This document shows positions 1 through 7,644 of a DNA stretch of 9,791 nucleotides, piece after piece. The notes under the pieces were generated by a model that saw only the letters and a program-made list of their open reading frames with translations, had not been told where the DNA came from and made no database searches. Every line of letters begins with the position of its first letter. Positions within the stretch are counted from its first letter, which is position 1. The translations under genes were made by a program, and so were the position numbers. This DNA comes from JBCCRH01 sp039208045 (lineage in GTDB: Bacteria > Bacteroidota > Bacteroidia > Chitinophagales > Saprospiraceae), in NCBI GenBank assembly GCA_039208045.1, contig JBCCRH010000225.1, positions 1 to 9,791 of the forward strand. The letters run 5' to 3'.

Positions 1-168
1 ATCAAAAAAATTGGAAAACAAGCTGCTTCTATCGAACTTGAGAAGAGCTACTACGTCAATAGAAAGGACTATTACAACAATATCAGAAAACTTGGATTAG
101 ATTATCAAACGCTAGACTATTCCCAAAGTCTTGACTTTATCCTGATGACTGTCAATAGCCTAAAATAG
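1..168 (+). CDS. C-terminal 55 residues of an unidentified protein (5' end outside window)
   Basis: An open frame runs from the first base of the window to a TAG at 166-168, so only the C-terminus is visible. The tail is rich in Lys, Tyr and Asn (it includes SYYVNRKDYYNNIRKLGLDY) and ends in VNSLK. I recognise no family or motif, and no signal or membrane segment is visible in this part. It lies 15 bases upstream of selU on the same strand, so it may be the promoter-proximal member of the same transcript. That it is a real gene is supported only by the uninterrupted frame, its plausible protein-like composition and the tight spacing to the next gene. Confidence 0.55.
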   Translation: MKKIGKQAASIELEKSYYVNRKDYYNNIRKLGLDYQTLDYSQSLDFILMTVNSLK

Positions 169-183
169 AACGAATACCCATAA

Positions 184-1194
184 ATGCAGCGATTACCAGT
201 AGAAAAATTCCTCAAGCAAGGCCAAGCTATTTTGGATGTGCGCTCCCCCAAAGAGTACGAGCAAGGGCATATCCCTGGGGCCATCTCCTTTCCGCTGTTT
301 TCTAATGAAGAGCGGGCCAAGGTAGGTACCCTGTACAAGCAAGAGGGGAAGGAGAAAGCCTTTAAAGAGGGCTTGCGAATAGTTGGGCCTAAGATGGTAG
401 ATTTTGTGATGGAGGCGGAAGCCTTAAATGCTAAGCAACTGCATATCTATTGCTGGCGAGGAGGGATGCGCTCTGGGAGCATGGGGTGGTTGCTATCACA
501 GGCGGGCTTCGATAGTTATTTACTGGAAGGAGGCTACAAACGCTATCGTAGCCAACTAATGAACGCTTTTGCAACGCCTTTGAATTTGCGGGTGCTCACT
601 GGCCTTACTGGATCCGGCAAAACATTAGTACTGAACGCCATGGGAGATTTGGGTGCTCAGATTCTCGACCTCGAAGCCATCGCAAATCATAAAGGATCAA
701 GTTTTGGCAATGAGCTCAGCTCGGGGCAGCCCACTACCGAGCAGTTTCAGAATGATTTGTATGAGGCATTGTTAAAACTGGATCGCAATCGCCCGATCTG
801 GGTAGAGGATGAATCCATGTGTATAGGAAAAGTACACCTTCCGCACTCCTTGTTTGACCAAATGAAAAAAGGGAAGTACTACCTTTTGGAAGTTGATCTT
901 CAAGAAAGACTCGACTTGCTCGTAGACGACTATGGCCACCTTGCGTTAGAGCAGCTCACCAATGCTACCGAAAAAATTTCAAAAAGACTAGGCCCACAGA
1001 ATACAACCAAAGCAAAAGCGGCGCTAGAACATAACGACTTACGAACAGCCGCCCAATTGTTGCTCACGTACTACGACCGCCAATACCACAAATCTATCGA
1101 CAAGAAAAAAGAACAAGTGGTAGCCCGTATTGATGGCCGCCATTTAACACCTAAAGAAATAGCAAAAAAAATCATTTCAATTCATGGACATTAA
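184..1194 (+). CDS. selU: tRNA 2-selenouridine synthase (SelU/MnmH)
   Basis: The 336-residue protein replaces sulfur by selenium in 2-thiouridine at wobble position 34 of tRNAs, using selenophosphate; the family is known to pass through an S-geranyl-2-thiouridine intermediate. Residues about 5-125 form a rhodanese domain: LDVRSPKEYEQGHIPGA near residues 17-33 and the active-site loop CWRGGMRS with Cys90 as the catalytic cysteine. Residues about 135-336 form the P-loop domain typical of this family: Walker A GLTGSGKT at 140-147 and the acidic WVEDES at 206-211. The length is close to the usual 340-370 residues. The ATG at 184 gives a complete rhodanese domain; no strong Shine-Dalgarno sequence precedes it, as is common in Bacteroidota. 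The 3' end overlaps selD by 11 bases, which implies co-transcription and probably translational coupling with its selenium donor enzyme. Confidence 0.95.
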   Translation: MQRLPVEKFLKQGQAILDVRSPKEYEQGHIPGAISFPLFSNEERAKVGTLYKQEGKEKAFKEGLRIVGPKMVDFVMEAEALNAKQLHIYCWRGGMRSGSMGWLLSQAGFDSYLLEGGYKRYRSQLMNAFATPLNLRVLTGLTGSGKTLVLNAMGDLGAQILDLEAIANHKGSSFGNELSSGQPTTEQFQNDLYEALLKLDRNRPIWVEDESMCIGKVHLPHSLFDQMKKGKYYLLEVDLQERLDLLVDDYGHLALEQLTNATEKISKRLGPQNTTKAKAALEHNDLRTAAQLLLTYYDRQYHKSIDKKKEQVVARIDGRHLTPKEIAKKIISIHGH

Positions 1195-2212
1195 ATTAAC
1201 TGCTTACAGTCATGGCGCAGGCTGCGGCTGCAAGCTTTCCCCTGCCGTGCTCTCAGAAATCATCGGGGAGAAACAAGGCCAAATCTTCGAAAACCTACTG
1301 ATTGGCAATGAGCGAAAGGATGACGCCGCAGTCTACAAACTGGATGAGCAGACCTCCATCGTTAGCACCACCGACTTCTTTATGCCCATTGTGGACGACC
1401 CCGCTGATTTTGGCGCCATTGCTGCTACCAATGCCATCAGCGACATCTACGCGATGGGCGGAACGCCTCTGATGGCCATTGCCATACTCGGTTGGCCCAT
1501 TGATAAGCTGAGCACCGCCGTGGCGGCAGCCGTACTCGAAGGGGGTCGGCAAGTATGTCATAATGCCGGTATCCCGCTCGCTGGTGGGCACAGTATTGAT
1601 TCCCCCGAGCCCATCTTTGGCCTAGCTGTAACCGGCAAAATTGCAACTGCTAAGGTCAAAAGCAATAGTAATGCCCAGCAAGGCGATCTGCTCTATCTGT
1701 CTAAACCATTAGGCGTAGGCCTGGTCACCACCGCCCAAAAGAAAGGCCTCGCCACAGAGGAAGACCTCCTCCTCGCGAAGCAGACCATGCTCCAACTCAA
1801 CACCATCGGCGCCGAAGTCGCTAATCTAGATTATGTGCACGGCATGACTGATGTAACGGGCTTTGGCCTAGCAGGCCATCTACTCGAAATTGCAGAAGCT
1901 AGTGACCTATCTGCCACCATCGAACAACAAAAGCTGCCGCAGCTGCCCTTTGTCAAAAAGTACCTCCAATTGGGCACTTCCCCCGGCGGCACCAAGCGCA
2001 ACTGGCAGAGCTATGGCCGCCGCATCGACCTGCAAGGCTCCGATGATTACCGCCTTATTGCCGACCCTCAGACCAGTGGTGGCTTGTTGATGACGGTAGA
2101 CCCCAATGCGAAAGAGACGTTTGAAGCATTTATGGCTGAACGTGGCTTTAGTGTAGCCCCATTTGGGGAAATGACTGAAAAGTTGGCTAAGGAATTGGTC
2201 GTAAAAGCTTAA
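1184..2212 (+). CDS. selD: selenide, water dikinase (selenophosphate synthetase)
   Basis: SelD makes selenophosphate, AMP and phosphate from selenide, ATP and water in the cytoplasm. The 342-residue protein has the family length. The N-terminal active-site loop reads YSHGAGCGCK: Cys14 and Lys17 correspond to the catalytic Cys17 and Lys20 of the E. coli enzyme, so this is the Cys form and not a selenocysteine form. Asp47, Asp87 and Asp223 match the magnesium/ATP-binding aspartates (E. coli 51, 91, 227), in the contexts KDDAAVY, NAISDIYAMGG and GMTDVTGFGLAGH. The C-terminal AIRS-like half includes IADPQTSGGLL near 292-302. The start codon lies inside the last codons of selU. In this window the only visible selenophosphate consumer is SelU, so the pair most simply serves tRNA selenation. 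The gene ends 31 bases from a convergent gene with no obvious terminator hairpin between them. Confidence 0.97.
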   Translation: MDIKLTAYSHGAGCGCKLSPAVLSEIIGEKQGQIFENLLIGNERKDDAAVYKLDEQTSIVSTTDFFMPIVDDPADFGAIAATNAISDIYAMGGTPLMAIAILGWPIDKLSTAVAAAVLEGGRQVCHNAGIPLAGGHSIDSPEPIFGLAVTGKIATAKVKSNSNAQQGDLLYLSKPLGVGLVTTAQKKGLATEEDLLLAKQTMLQLNTIGAEVANLDYVHGMTDVTGFGLAGHLLEIAEASDLSATIEQQKLPQLPFVKKYLQLGTSPGGTKRNWQSYGRRIDLQGSDDYRLIADPQTSGGLLMTVDPNAKETFEAFMAERGFSVAPFGEMTEKLAKELVVKA

Positions 2213-2243
2213 TGCTACTACTACCAACCCTAAATCCATTCCA

Positions 2244-3086
2244 TTACTCAACTACTAATGTGGCCTCAGCTACTGCCGTTACTGCAAAGTAACCTACTGC
2301 TGCTTGTGCTGCATCGGTTGCATTGACTACATTGCCTTTGATCCTGCCCGGCGGCGGATTGCCAAAGCCAGGGCCACCACCTGTCTGCCCCAATAACTGA
2401 TCGAGGTAATTATGGTAACGCTCGCTAATGCCATGCTGCTCTACCCGCACCTCATCCCCTATTTCCAGTAGGACTTCTTCATTGGGCTCAATACCAACCA
2501 AAGGCTGACCATCAAAGAACTGATCGCTGGCGATTAGATTGGTCTGATTGCCTAGATCGGGGACAATCACAAACACTCCATTTTTGAACACCTTCCAGTG
2601 ATAATAATTGGCTTGCCCAGCAGGATCTTCTGTATCTATCCTGGTTACATAGCCCTCATCTGCAAAAATACTTTCTTCTTCAAAAACAGCATAGATGCTA
2701 TCTATCTGTGGGACATCTACTAGCGTTTCTGTCGCTTCATAGAACTGGCCGTTGTACTCGATATTCAAGGTGTAGGTAGCGCCAATTCTAGTCGAAATAT
2801 CAGCGATGTAGATGCCATTATCAATATGTTCAAAATCGTAAAAATTGGAACCATCTGTAACAGTAACTGCCGCATCCTCTACTCCCCCGTTAGCGTTTTG
2901 ATCAAAAAAGTCGCTGGTTTTGCTTAGCTGAATCGTTTGTTGGTTATTCGTTCCGTCAATTCGATGCGTAATGCCGCCTTCAATAACTAATAATTCTTCA
3001 AAGTTCTCGATCTCTACAGTAACCACATCTTGACAGGCCGTTAAGCTGAGTAATGCTATTAGGAGCATGGAGATATTGTATTTCAT
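2244..3086 (-). CDS. DUF4249 family lipoprotein, partner of TonB-dependent receptor
   Basis: This 280-residue protein begins with a lipoprotein signal peptide: a hydrophobic run MLLIALLSLTAC with lipobox LTAC and lipidated Cys18. The mature start QDVVTVE carries an Asp shortly after the Cys, weakly resembling Bacteroidota surface-export signals. The body has an early beta-rich segment (LLVIEGGITH, then QLSKTSDFF and a DAAVTVTDG strand), and a C-terminus with GFGNPPPGRIKGNVVNA followed by AVGYFAVTAV. This arrangement is what I recognise as DUF4249, a Bacteroidota family usually encoded directly after a TonB-dependent receptor that is not of the SusC type. It starts 27 bases after the receptor stop codon on the same strand, so the two are probably co-transcribed. 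A role as a surface-exposed or periplasmic accessory to the receptor is inferred; the family has no established biochemical function and the substrate cannot be read from the sequence. Confidence 0.85.
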   Translation of the reverse strand: MKYNISMLLIALLSLTACQDVVTVEIENFEELLVIEGGITHRIDGTNNQQTIQLSKTSDFFDQNANGGVEDAAVTVTDGSNFYDFEHIDNGIYIADISTRIGATYTLNIEYNGQFYEATETLVDVPQIDSIYAVFEEESIFADEGYVTRIDTEDPAGQANYYHWKVFKNGVFVIVPDLGNQTNLIASDQFFDGQPLVGIEPNEEVLLEIGDEVRVEQHGISERYHNYLDQLLGQTGGGPGFGNPPPGRIKGNVVNATDAAQAAVGYFAVTAVAEATLVVE

Positions 3087-3113
3087 AATGATCTAATTTT
3101 TTAGTTTTAATAA

Positions 3114-5507
3114 TTAAAATTTGATTTCATAGGATACACTAGGCACAATACCGAAGTAGGATAAGCGAACGGCTTCGGTTACGCCCGTTGTAGCCTCATT
3201 CCCATTAGCGTCTGTATTTCTTTCTTGAAAGAAAATCGAGTTGGCATTCATGCGGTTATATGCATTATAAATACTAAATACCCACTGGCTTTGGGTGCGC
3301 TCGCGTTGCTTTCCTTTTAGTGTAGCCGAGAAATCTAAGCGGTGATAATCTGGTAAGCGATCTTGGTTTCTTGAACCGTAATTAGCAACGGTCAAGCCAG
3401 AATAAGAGTAGCGCCCTGTCGGATACGTAACCGGTTGACCCGTTGCGTAAATAAAGTTGGCTGCAAAAGACCAACGATCCGATAGCTTATACATTCCCGT
3501 AAGGGAAAGATCGTGAGGCTTATCAAAATTAGCAGGGTAATATTCCCCATTATTAATCCCTTCCACCAATCGCTCTGATCGAGATAGGGTGTAACTTATC
3601 CAACCCGTAAAGTCGCCTTTGGTCTTACTAATTTGTAGTTCTAGCCCGTACGCTCGACCGGTTCCGCTGAGGAGTTCCGTCTCTAAGTTGTTATTAAAGG
3701 TCAGTTCTGCTCCGTCCACAAAATCCACCAAATTATTCATCCACTTATAGTATACTTCTGCGGAGAATTCATAAGTATTATCATTAAAATTGCGAGCATA
3801 ACCAATGCCAATTTGATCGGATACTTGTGGCCCTTTATACGGACCACTCGGCGACCAAATATCCAATGGGGTGGCCGAAGTAGTATTGGAAATCAAATGT
3901 ATGTATTGGTACATCCGATTATACCCCGCTTTGATAGATGATTGATCATCAATGACGTAGCGAGCAGAGACGCGAGGCTCTAAACCTGTAAACAGATTAA
4001 TGGACTCCCCACTGCCGTACGTCCTTTCCCCGATTACTTCTCCATTTAAGTAAGTTCCTGTTCCTGGCTCTTGCACCACTGGCTCGTTGTTTTGGTAGAG
4101 CAAAATAGTCTCATTCCCTAAGCGGTTGAAGCCAGAAAAACGCAAGCCGTAATTTAGCGTCAGCTTATCCGAGATCGTTTGCTCATTACTCAAGTAAATT
4201 CCAAACTCTAGTGCATACTTTGGATCGTAAGTAATGGTATTCAAGGTCGACTCTCCGGTGGGGCTGATTTCACCAGGCTGAAAATCATAGTAAGTGGCTT
4301 CAGCTCCAAAATTGATACTATTCTTTTCATTTAGAAACCAATTGAAGTCTTGCTTTAAGCTGTAATTGGTGATGTTAGAAGTCCAATCAAATCCGGTGCC
4401 TCCAAAGCTTTGGAGTCGATAATTATAACCACTATAGGTAGCTGATAAATTACTGGATAGGGATTCGCTAAAAATGCGGTTCCAGCGCAAAGTGGCTGCG
4501 CTATTCCCCCAGCTTGTGCCAAACAAATCAGATAACTCGAATACGTCTTGCCCTAAATACGCTGAAAAATACAGTCGGTCATTCTCACCCAACTGATAAT
4601 TCGCCCTGGCATTTAGATCATAGAAGTAGAGCTGCGTATCGTTAAAATCTTCTGTTAATCTCAGGAACAAATCGGCATAAGATCGGCGCCCAGTGATCAA
4701 CCAAGAGCCTTTCCCTTCGGCATTATCGCCTTTTGCTAGGGGACCTTCTAAGGCAATACGGCTAGAAATCAATCCCAATGCTGCACTGCCTTTGAATTCC
4801 TTATTGCTACCATCCCTTTGATTTACCTCCAGTACCGAAGACAATCGCCCTCCATATCTAGCAGGAACACTCCCTTTATACAACTGCACATCCTCAATTG
4901 CATCAGCGTTAAAAACGGAGAAAAAACCCAGCAAATGGGAGGGATTGTAAAGGGTAGCACCATCTAGTAGCACCAGGTTTTGATCACTTGATCCTCCACG
5001 TACATTAAAGCCAGAGCTACCCTCTCCTACACTCGAAACACCGGGTAATAATTGGATAGATTTCAATATATCTACCTCTCCCAGAATAGTGGGCAGCTGC
5101 TTAACGACATCTGTATTCAATTTTTCTACGCCCAGGGCTGTTTCCTGCACATTGGCGTCTTGCACCGTGGCAGTAACTACGACTTCTGTCAATGCTTGAC
5201 TTGCTTCTTGTAGTTTTACACTAAGTTCTGTATCAGTATTCAAGTCAACATATCGAAGCACGCGCTCAAATCCCAGATAGCTAAACTCTAGCTCATAGTT
5301 ACCTTGCGGTAAACTTAACGTGTAAAACCCAAAAGCGTCGGTCGTAGTCCCCTGACTCAATGCAGGTACAAATACGGAAGCTCCAATTAAATCTTCTCCA
5401 GTTTGTCCGTCTCTGAGATAGCCGCTTAAGGTGTACTCTTGTGAAAAAGCTTGATGTAGGCTCCCCCAAGTGGCAAATAGTATGATAATAATTGATCTAA
5501 GTCCCAT
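3114..5507 (-). CDS. TonB-dependent outer-membrane receptor with CarboxypepD_reg-like domain
   Basis: The 797-residue protein imports an unknown ligand across the outer membrane using TonB/ExbBD energy. In order: signal peptide (residues 1 to about 22, hydrophobic SIIIILFATWG, ending near AFSQ); carboxypeptidase-regulatory-like beta domain (about 25-100, with GEDLIGASVFV and GTTTDAFGFYTLSLPQG); linker LTEVVVTAT (106-114); plug domain (about 120-235, with GFNVRGGSSDQNLVLLDGA starting near 166 and VPARYGGRLSSVLEV near 214-228); then a long aromatic-rich beta-barrel ending in SYEIKF with a C-terminal Phe typical of outer-membrane barrels. It is shorter than SusC proteins, and no SusD gene follows; a DUF4249 lipoprotein follows instead. 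It is transcribed divergently from a LytS/LytTR two-component system, a likely regulator. A weak -7-like CACATTTG reads on the minus strand at 5541-5548. Nothing visible indicates the ligand. Confidence 0.93.
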   Translation of the reverse strand: MGLRSIIIILFATWGSLHQAFSQEYTLSGYLRDGQTGEDLIGASVFVPALSQGTTTDAFGFYTLSLPQGNYELEFSYLGFERVLRYVDLNTDTELSVKLQEASQALTEVVVTATVQDANVQETALGVEKLNTDVVKQLPTILGEVDILKSIQLLPGVSSVGEGSSGFNVRGGSSDQNLVLLDGATLYNPSHLLGFFSVFNADAIEDVQLYKGSVPARYGGRLSSVLEVNQRDGSNKEFKGSAALGLISSRIALEGPLAKGDNAEGKGSWLITGRRSYADLFLRLTEDFNDTQLYFYDLNARANYQLGENDRLYFSAYLGQDVFELSDLFGTSWGNSAATLRWNRIFSESLSSNLSATYSGYNYRLQSFGGTGFDWTSNITNYSLKQDFNWFLNEKNSINFGAEATYYDFQPGEISPTGESTLNTITYDPKYALEFGIYLSNEQTISDKLTLNYGLRFSGFNRLGNETILLYQNNEPVVQEPGTGTYLNGEVIGERTYGSGESINLFTGLEPRVSARYVIDDQSSIKAGYNRMYQYIHLISNTTSATPLDIWSPSGPYKGPQVSDQIGIGYARNFNDNTYEFSAEVYYKWMNNLVDFVDGAELTFNNNLETELLSGTGRAYGLELQISKTKGDFTGWISYTLSRSERLVEGINNGEYYPANFDKPHDLSLTGMYKLSDRWSFAANFIYATGQPVTYPTGRYSYSGLTVANYGSRNQDRLPDYHRLDFSATLKGKQRERTQSQWVFSIYNAYNRMNANSIFFQERNTDANGNEATTGVTEAVRLSYFGIVPSVSYEIKF

Positions 5508-5540
5508 TTTCTAAGTTTAAGATTAGTAATATATTCACCA

Positions 5541-5548
5541 CAAATGTG
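5541..5548 (-). promoter_or_regulatory. possible -7 box of the receptor/DUF4249 operon
   Basis: On the minus strand this reads CACATTTG, one base off the Bacteroidota -7 consensus TAnnTTTG, 33 bases upstream of the receptor start codon. No convincing -33 TTG element is visible at the expected distance, which would fit an activator-dependent promoter, but the match is weak and could be chance. Confidence 0.25.
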
Positions 5549-5567
5549 CAGGGACTTGCATAGAAGT

Positions 5568-5631
5568 ATAAGTCGAATTGGATAAGCCCGCTCAATAGGA
5601 GATAAACCCGTAAAAATGGAGTATAAGCCAG
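5568..5631 (+). repeat. run of ATAAGCCCG-like direct repeats in the divergent control region
   Basis: Four related 8-9 base units face the same way: ATAAGTCG at 5568-5575, ATAAGCCCG at 5582-5590, ATAAACCCG at 5602-5610 and ATAAGCCAG at 5623-5631. The starts are 14, 20 and 21 bases apart; the second and third units also share a GGA seven bases after the motif. A perfect inverted copy of the last unit lies at 5690-5698. LytTR-domain regulators such as AgrA are known to bind pairs of about 9-base direct repeats separated by about 12 bases, so a period of 20-21 fits an operator for the LytTR regulator encoded at 6852-7613. The units do not clearly match the published LytTR consensus, so the link rests on geometry and location 60-125 bases upstream of the receptor start. 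Confidence 0.5.
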
Positions 5632-5689
5632 CTAATGCAGCCTAGTTATGACAAAATGACGCCTAAATACGACTCATCACTGCAAATTA

Positions 5690-5698
5690 CTGGCTTAT
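5690..5698 (-). repeat. inverted copy of the ATAAGCCAG unit
   Basis: CTGGCTTAT on the plus strand is the exact reverse complement of ATAAGCCAG at 5623-5631, 58 bases away. It lies about 100 bases upstream of the sensor-kinase start and in the same orientation toward that gene as the other units have toward the receptor gene, so it could be a half-site for autoregulation. Confidence 0.35.
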
Positions 5699-5728
5699 CA
5701 GACATTTTCCTGGTTCCATCAGGTAGCT

Positions 5729-5742
5729 TCCCGAAAACGGGA
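5729..5742. promoter_or_regulatory. short palindrome upstream of the kinase -7 box
   Basis: TCCCG-AAAA-CGGGA is a perfect 5-base inverted repeat around four A residues. It occupies the interval where the -33 region and spacer would lie for the -7 box at 5752-5759, so it could be an operator for a dimeric regulator at the sensor-kinase promoter. A 14-base palindrome can also occur by chance. Confidence 0.3.
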
Positions 5743-5751
5743 TAGATTAGA

Positions 5752-5759
5752 TAGTTTTG
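5752..5759 (+). promoter_or_regulatory. Bacteroidota -7 promoter box of the two-component operon
   Basis: TAGTTTTG is an exact match to the Bacteroidota primary-sigma -7 consensus TAnnTTTG. It would place the transcript start near 5766 and give a leader of about 30 bases before the kinase ATG at 5797. A clear -33 TTG is not visible; the expected interval is taken by the TCCCGAAAACGGGA palindrome, which may mean regulated initiation. Confidence 0.5.
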
Positions 5760-5796
5760 AAGGAATTCTAAATCATGAAAGGTATTAACTGCAAAT

Positions 5797-6855
5797 ATGA
5801 ACCAGCTACTGAAACATAAAAAATACCAGCGATGGACCATCTATTTGATCATTGCCCTAATTTCGAGTACTGTCCTAGCTATCGAAGATGCTATCTCTGA
5901 AGAGGATACGCTTCAAGATATCATCGTGGAGTTTTTGTTTTTTGCCCCAGCCATTTTTTTAACGCTATTGGCTATAGGAAAACTGGCCGCTCTTGTGTTG
6001 GACAGGTTTTATACTAATGCCATTTGGACTACCACTACCTGGAAAAAGCAGCTCGTCATTTTGGCTATGGTACTCGTGAAATCTATCTTAATTTCAGCAC
6101 TTATCATCTGGGTAGGCCGACTTATTCCTGACCAAGATGACCCCAAAAGCTTTTTCAATCAAACGTGGTTAGTATGGGTTGCTTCTTTGCTCTTTATCGT
6201 TATTGCATACAGCACTGAAGTGTTTATGGGCATTATAGAACGACAATACAACTTAGAGCTCCAAAATGAACGGCTGTTGCGCAATCAGGATTTGGCACGC
6301 TATCAAGCACTAGTCCATCAGATTAATCCTCATTTTTTGTTTAACAGTCTCAATGTCTTATCCTTTCTAGTACATAAGGATGCCCATATTGCGGAGCGTT
6401 TTATCGAGGAGTTAAGTAAGATTTATCGCTACATCTTGGAGTTAAATAACGCCTATGTAGTGCCCCTTAGGAAAGAACTAGATTTTATTCAATCGTACAT
6501 TTATCTACAAAAGCTACGGTATGAAGATAATCTGCACTTCGATTCAAAAATCGATGCTGAAGCGCTCAGCCTCATGCTCCCGCCATTGACCTTAGAACTG
6601 CTGGTGGAAAATGCAATCAAGCATAATGTTATTGCTCCTGATCACCCTTTGTTCATCGAATTGTCGGTGCAAGGGAAGGAGCTTATCATAAAGAATAATC
6701 TAAAGCCACGCATGGAGAAAAATAAAACTTCTCTGTCTATTGGTATAAAAAACTTGAAAGCCAAATACCAAATGTTGGAAGGTGAATCCCCTTTGTTCTA
6801 CACCCAAAATGGAAACTACATTGCTAAAATCCCTTTATTCGAACCCAGCTTATGA
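5797..6855 (+). CDS. LytS-family membrane sensor histidine kinase
   Basis: This 352-residue protein is an inner-membrane sensor that autophosphorylates and passes phosphate to the LytTR regulator downstream. Four hydrophobic segments fill the N-terminal half (about 13-30, 45-66, 85-107 and 122-147), with only short connecting loops, so the signal is probably sensed within or near the membrane. A short coiled linker (about 148-172, with RQYNLELQNERLLRNQDL) leads to the His_kinase phosphoacceptor motif NPHFLFNSLN, where His179 is the likely phosphorylation site. The ATPase half has PPLTLELLVENAIKHN (262-277) as the N box and a G-box-like SIGIKNLKAKY (314-324). The stop codon overlaps the regulator start as ATGA. 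The ATG at 5797 gives a complete first membrane segment, and an AAAGG lies about 13 bases upstream. The ligand is unknown; position suggests it governs the divergent receptor operon. Confidence 0.93.
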   Translation: MNQLLKHKKYQRWTIYLIIALISSTVLAIEDAISEEDTLQDIIVEFLFFAPAIFLTLLAIGKLAALVLDRFYTNAIWTTTTWKKQLVILAMVLVKSILISALIIWVGRLIPDQDDPKSFFNQTWLVWVASLLFIVIAYSTEVFMGIIERQYNLELQNERLLRNQDLARYQALVHQINPHFLFNSLNVLSFLVHKDAHIAERFIEELSKIYRYILELNNAYVVPLRKELDFIQSYIYLQKLRYEDNLHFDSKIDAEALSLMLPPLTLELLVENAIKHNVIAPDHPLFIELSVQGKELIIKNNLKPRMEKNKTSLSIGIKNLKAKYQMLEGESPLFYTQNGNYIAKIPLFEPSL

Positions 6856-7613
6856 TCAACGCTATTATTATTGAAGACGAGAACTTGGCAGCACAGCGGC
6901 TGAAGATGCTCGTTGAAGAAATTAGCGATACCATACAAATCATAGAAGTCATTCCCAGCATCACCCAAGCAGTGCGATGGCTCTCGGTACATACCGTTGA
7001 ACTCATCTTTTTGGATATCAACCTAGCCGATGGTAGTGCCTTTGAGATTTTTGAACAGGTAGAGATTCGAACACCCGTGATTTTTACCACCGCTTATAGT
7101 CAATATGCACTGAGAGCTTTCGAACAGTACAGCATCGATTATTTACTAAAGCCAGTTACTCGTGAAAAACTAAAGAATAGTCTCAACAAGCTAAAACATT
7201 TGTATCAAGGGGCAGAACTGGCCAATAACATAAAAGATATGTACCAAGCTATTAACCAAATCACTTCAGGCAGTACCATGAGATTTATGGTACAAATCGG
7301 CAATAAATTTCGAGTCATCGAAAGCAAAGAAGTCGCTTACTTTTTGTCGGAAGACAAACTAACGTTTTTGGTGACTTGGGACAACAAGCGCTACCCTATC
7401 GACCAGTCCTTACGCAGTCTTGAATCCACCCTCTCGCCCAACGATTTTTTCCGAGTCAACCGACAGTTCTTACTTCACCGAAAGGCCATACAGGAACTGT
7501 ACGCCTTTTCAACCAGTCGGATCAAAGTTATTTTAACCCCAACCACAAGTGACGATGTAGTGGTAGCAAAAGATAAATTGGGACAGTTTAAACGCTGGCT
7601 AGTGAAATCATAA
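6852..7613 (+). CDS. LytTR-family response regulator
   Basis: The 253-residue cytoplasmic regulator has a receiver domain (about 1-120) and a LytTR DNA-binding domain (about 144-250). The receiver has the acidic pocket EDE at 8-10, the phosphoacceptor Asp55 in LIFLDINLADG, Thr79/Thr80 in VIFTTAYSQYALRAF, and the conserved Lys100-Pro in DYLLKPV. The LytTR half shows the expected strands, including VIESKEVAYFLSEDKLTFLV, and the signature FFRVNRQFLLHRKAI near 199-213. The start codon overlaps the kinase stop (ATGA), which indicates translational coupling and a cognate pair. LytTR proteins bind direct repeats with a period of about 21 bases, and such repeats occur at 5568-5631. The gene ends 31 bases before the convergent msrB; only a weak 6-base stem without a T tract lies between. 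Confidence 0.95.
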   Translation: MINAIIIEDENLAAQRLKMLVEEISDTIQIIEVIPSITQAVRWLSVHTVELIFLDINLADGSAFEIFEQVEIRTPVIFTTAYSQYALRAFEQYSIDYLLKPVTREKLKNSLNKLKHLYQGAELANNIKDMYQAINQITSGSTMRFMVQIGNKFRVIESKEVAYFLSEDKLTFLVTWDNKRYPIDQSLRSLESTLSPNDFFRVNRQFLLHRKAIQELYAFSTSRIKVILTPTTSDDVVVAKDKLGQFKRWLVKS

Positions 7614-7644
7614 GCAACATATAAATCGTCCCTTCCAGGAAACA

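Noticed and set aside
1184..2212. More GC-rich stretches in selD than in the receptor gene, a possible sign of transfer
   Set aside because: Highly conserved enzyme genes often differ in composition from receptor genes; I have no genome-wide baseline, and the overlap with selU gives no boundary.
5775..5819. 14-codon mini frame overlapping the kinase start, preceded by an AAGGA
   Set aside because: It could be a leader peptide, but the length is within chance expectation and the peptide MKGINCKYEPATET has no attenuator-like residue run.
5646..5840. 64-codon open frame on the minus strand across the divergent control region
   Set aside because: It overlaps the kinase start, has no recognisable family or leader, and covers the repeats and promoter elements; best explained as chance.
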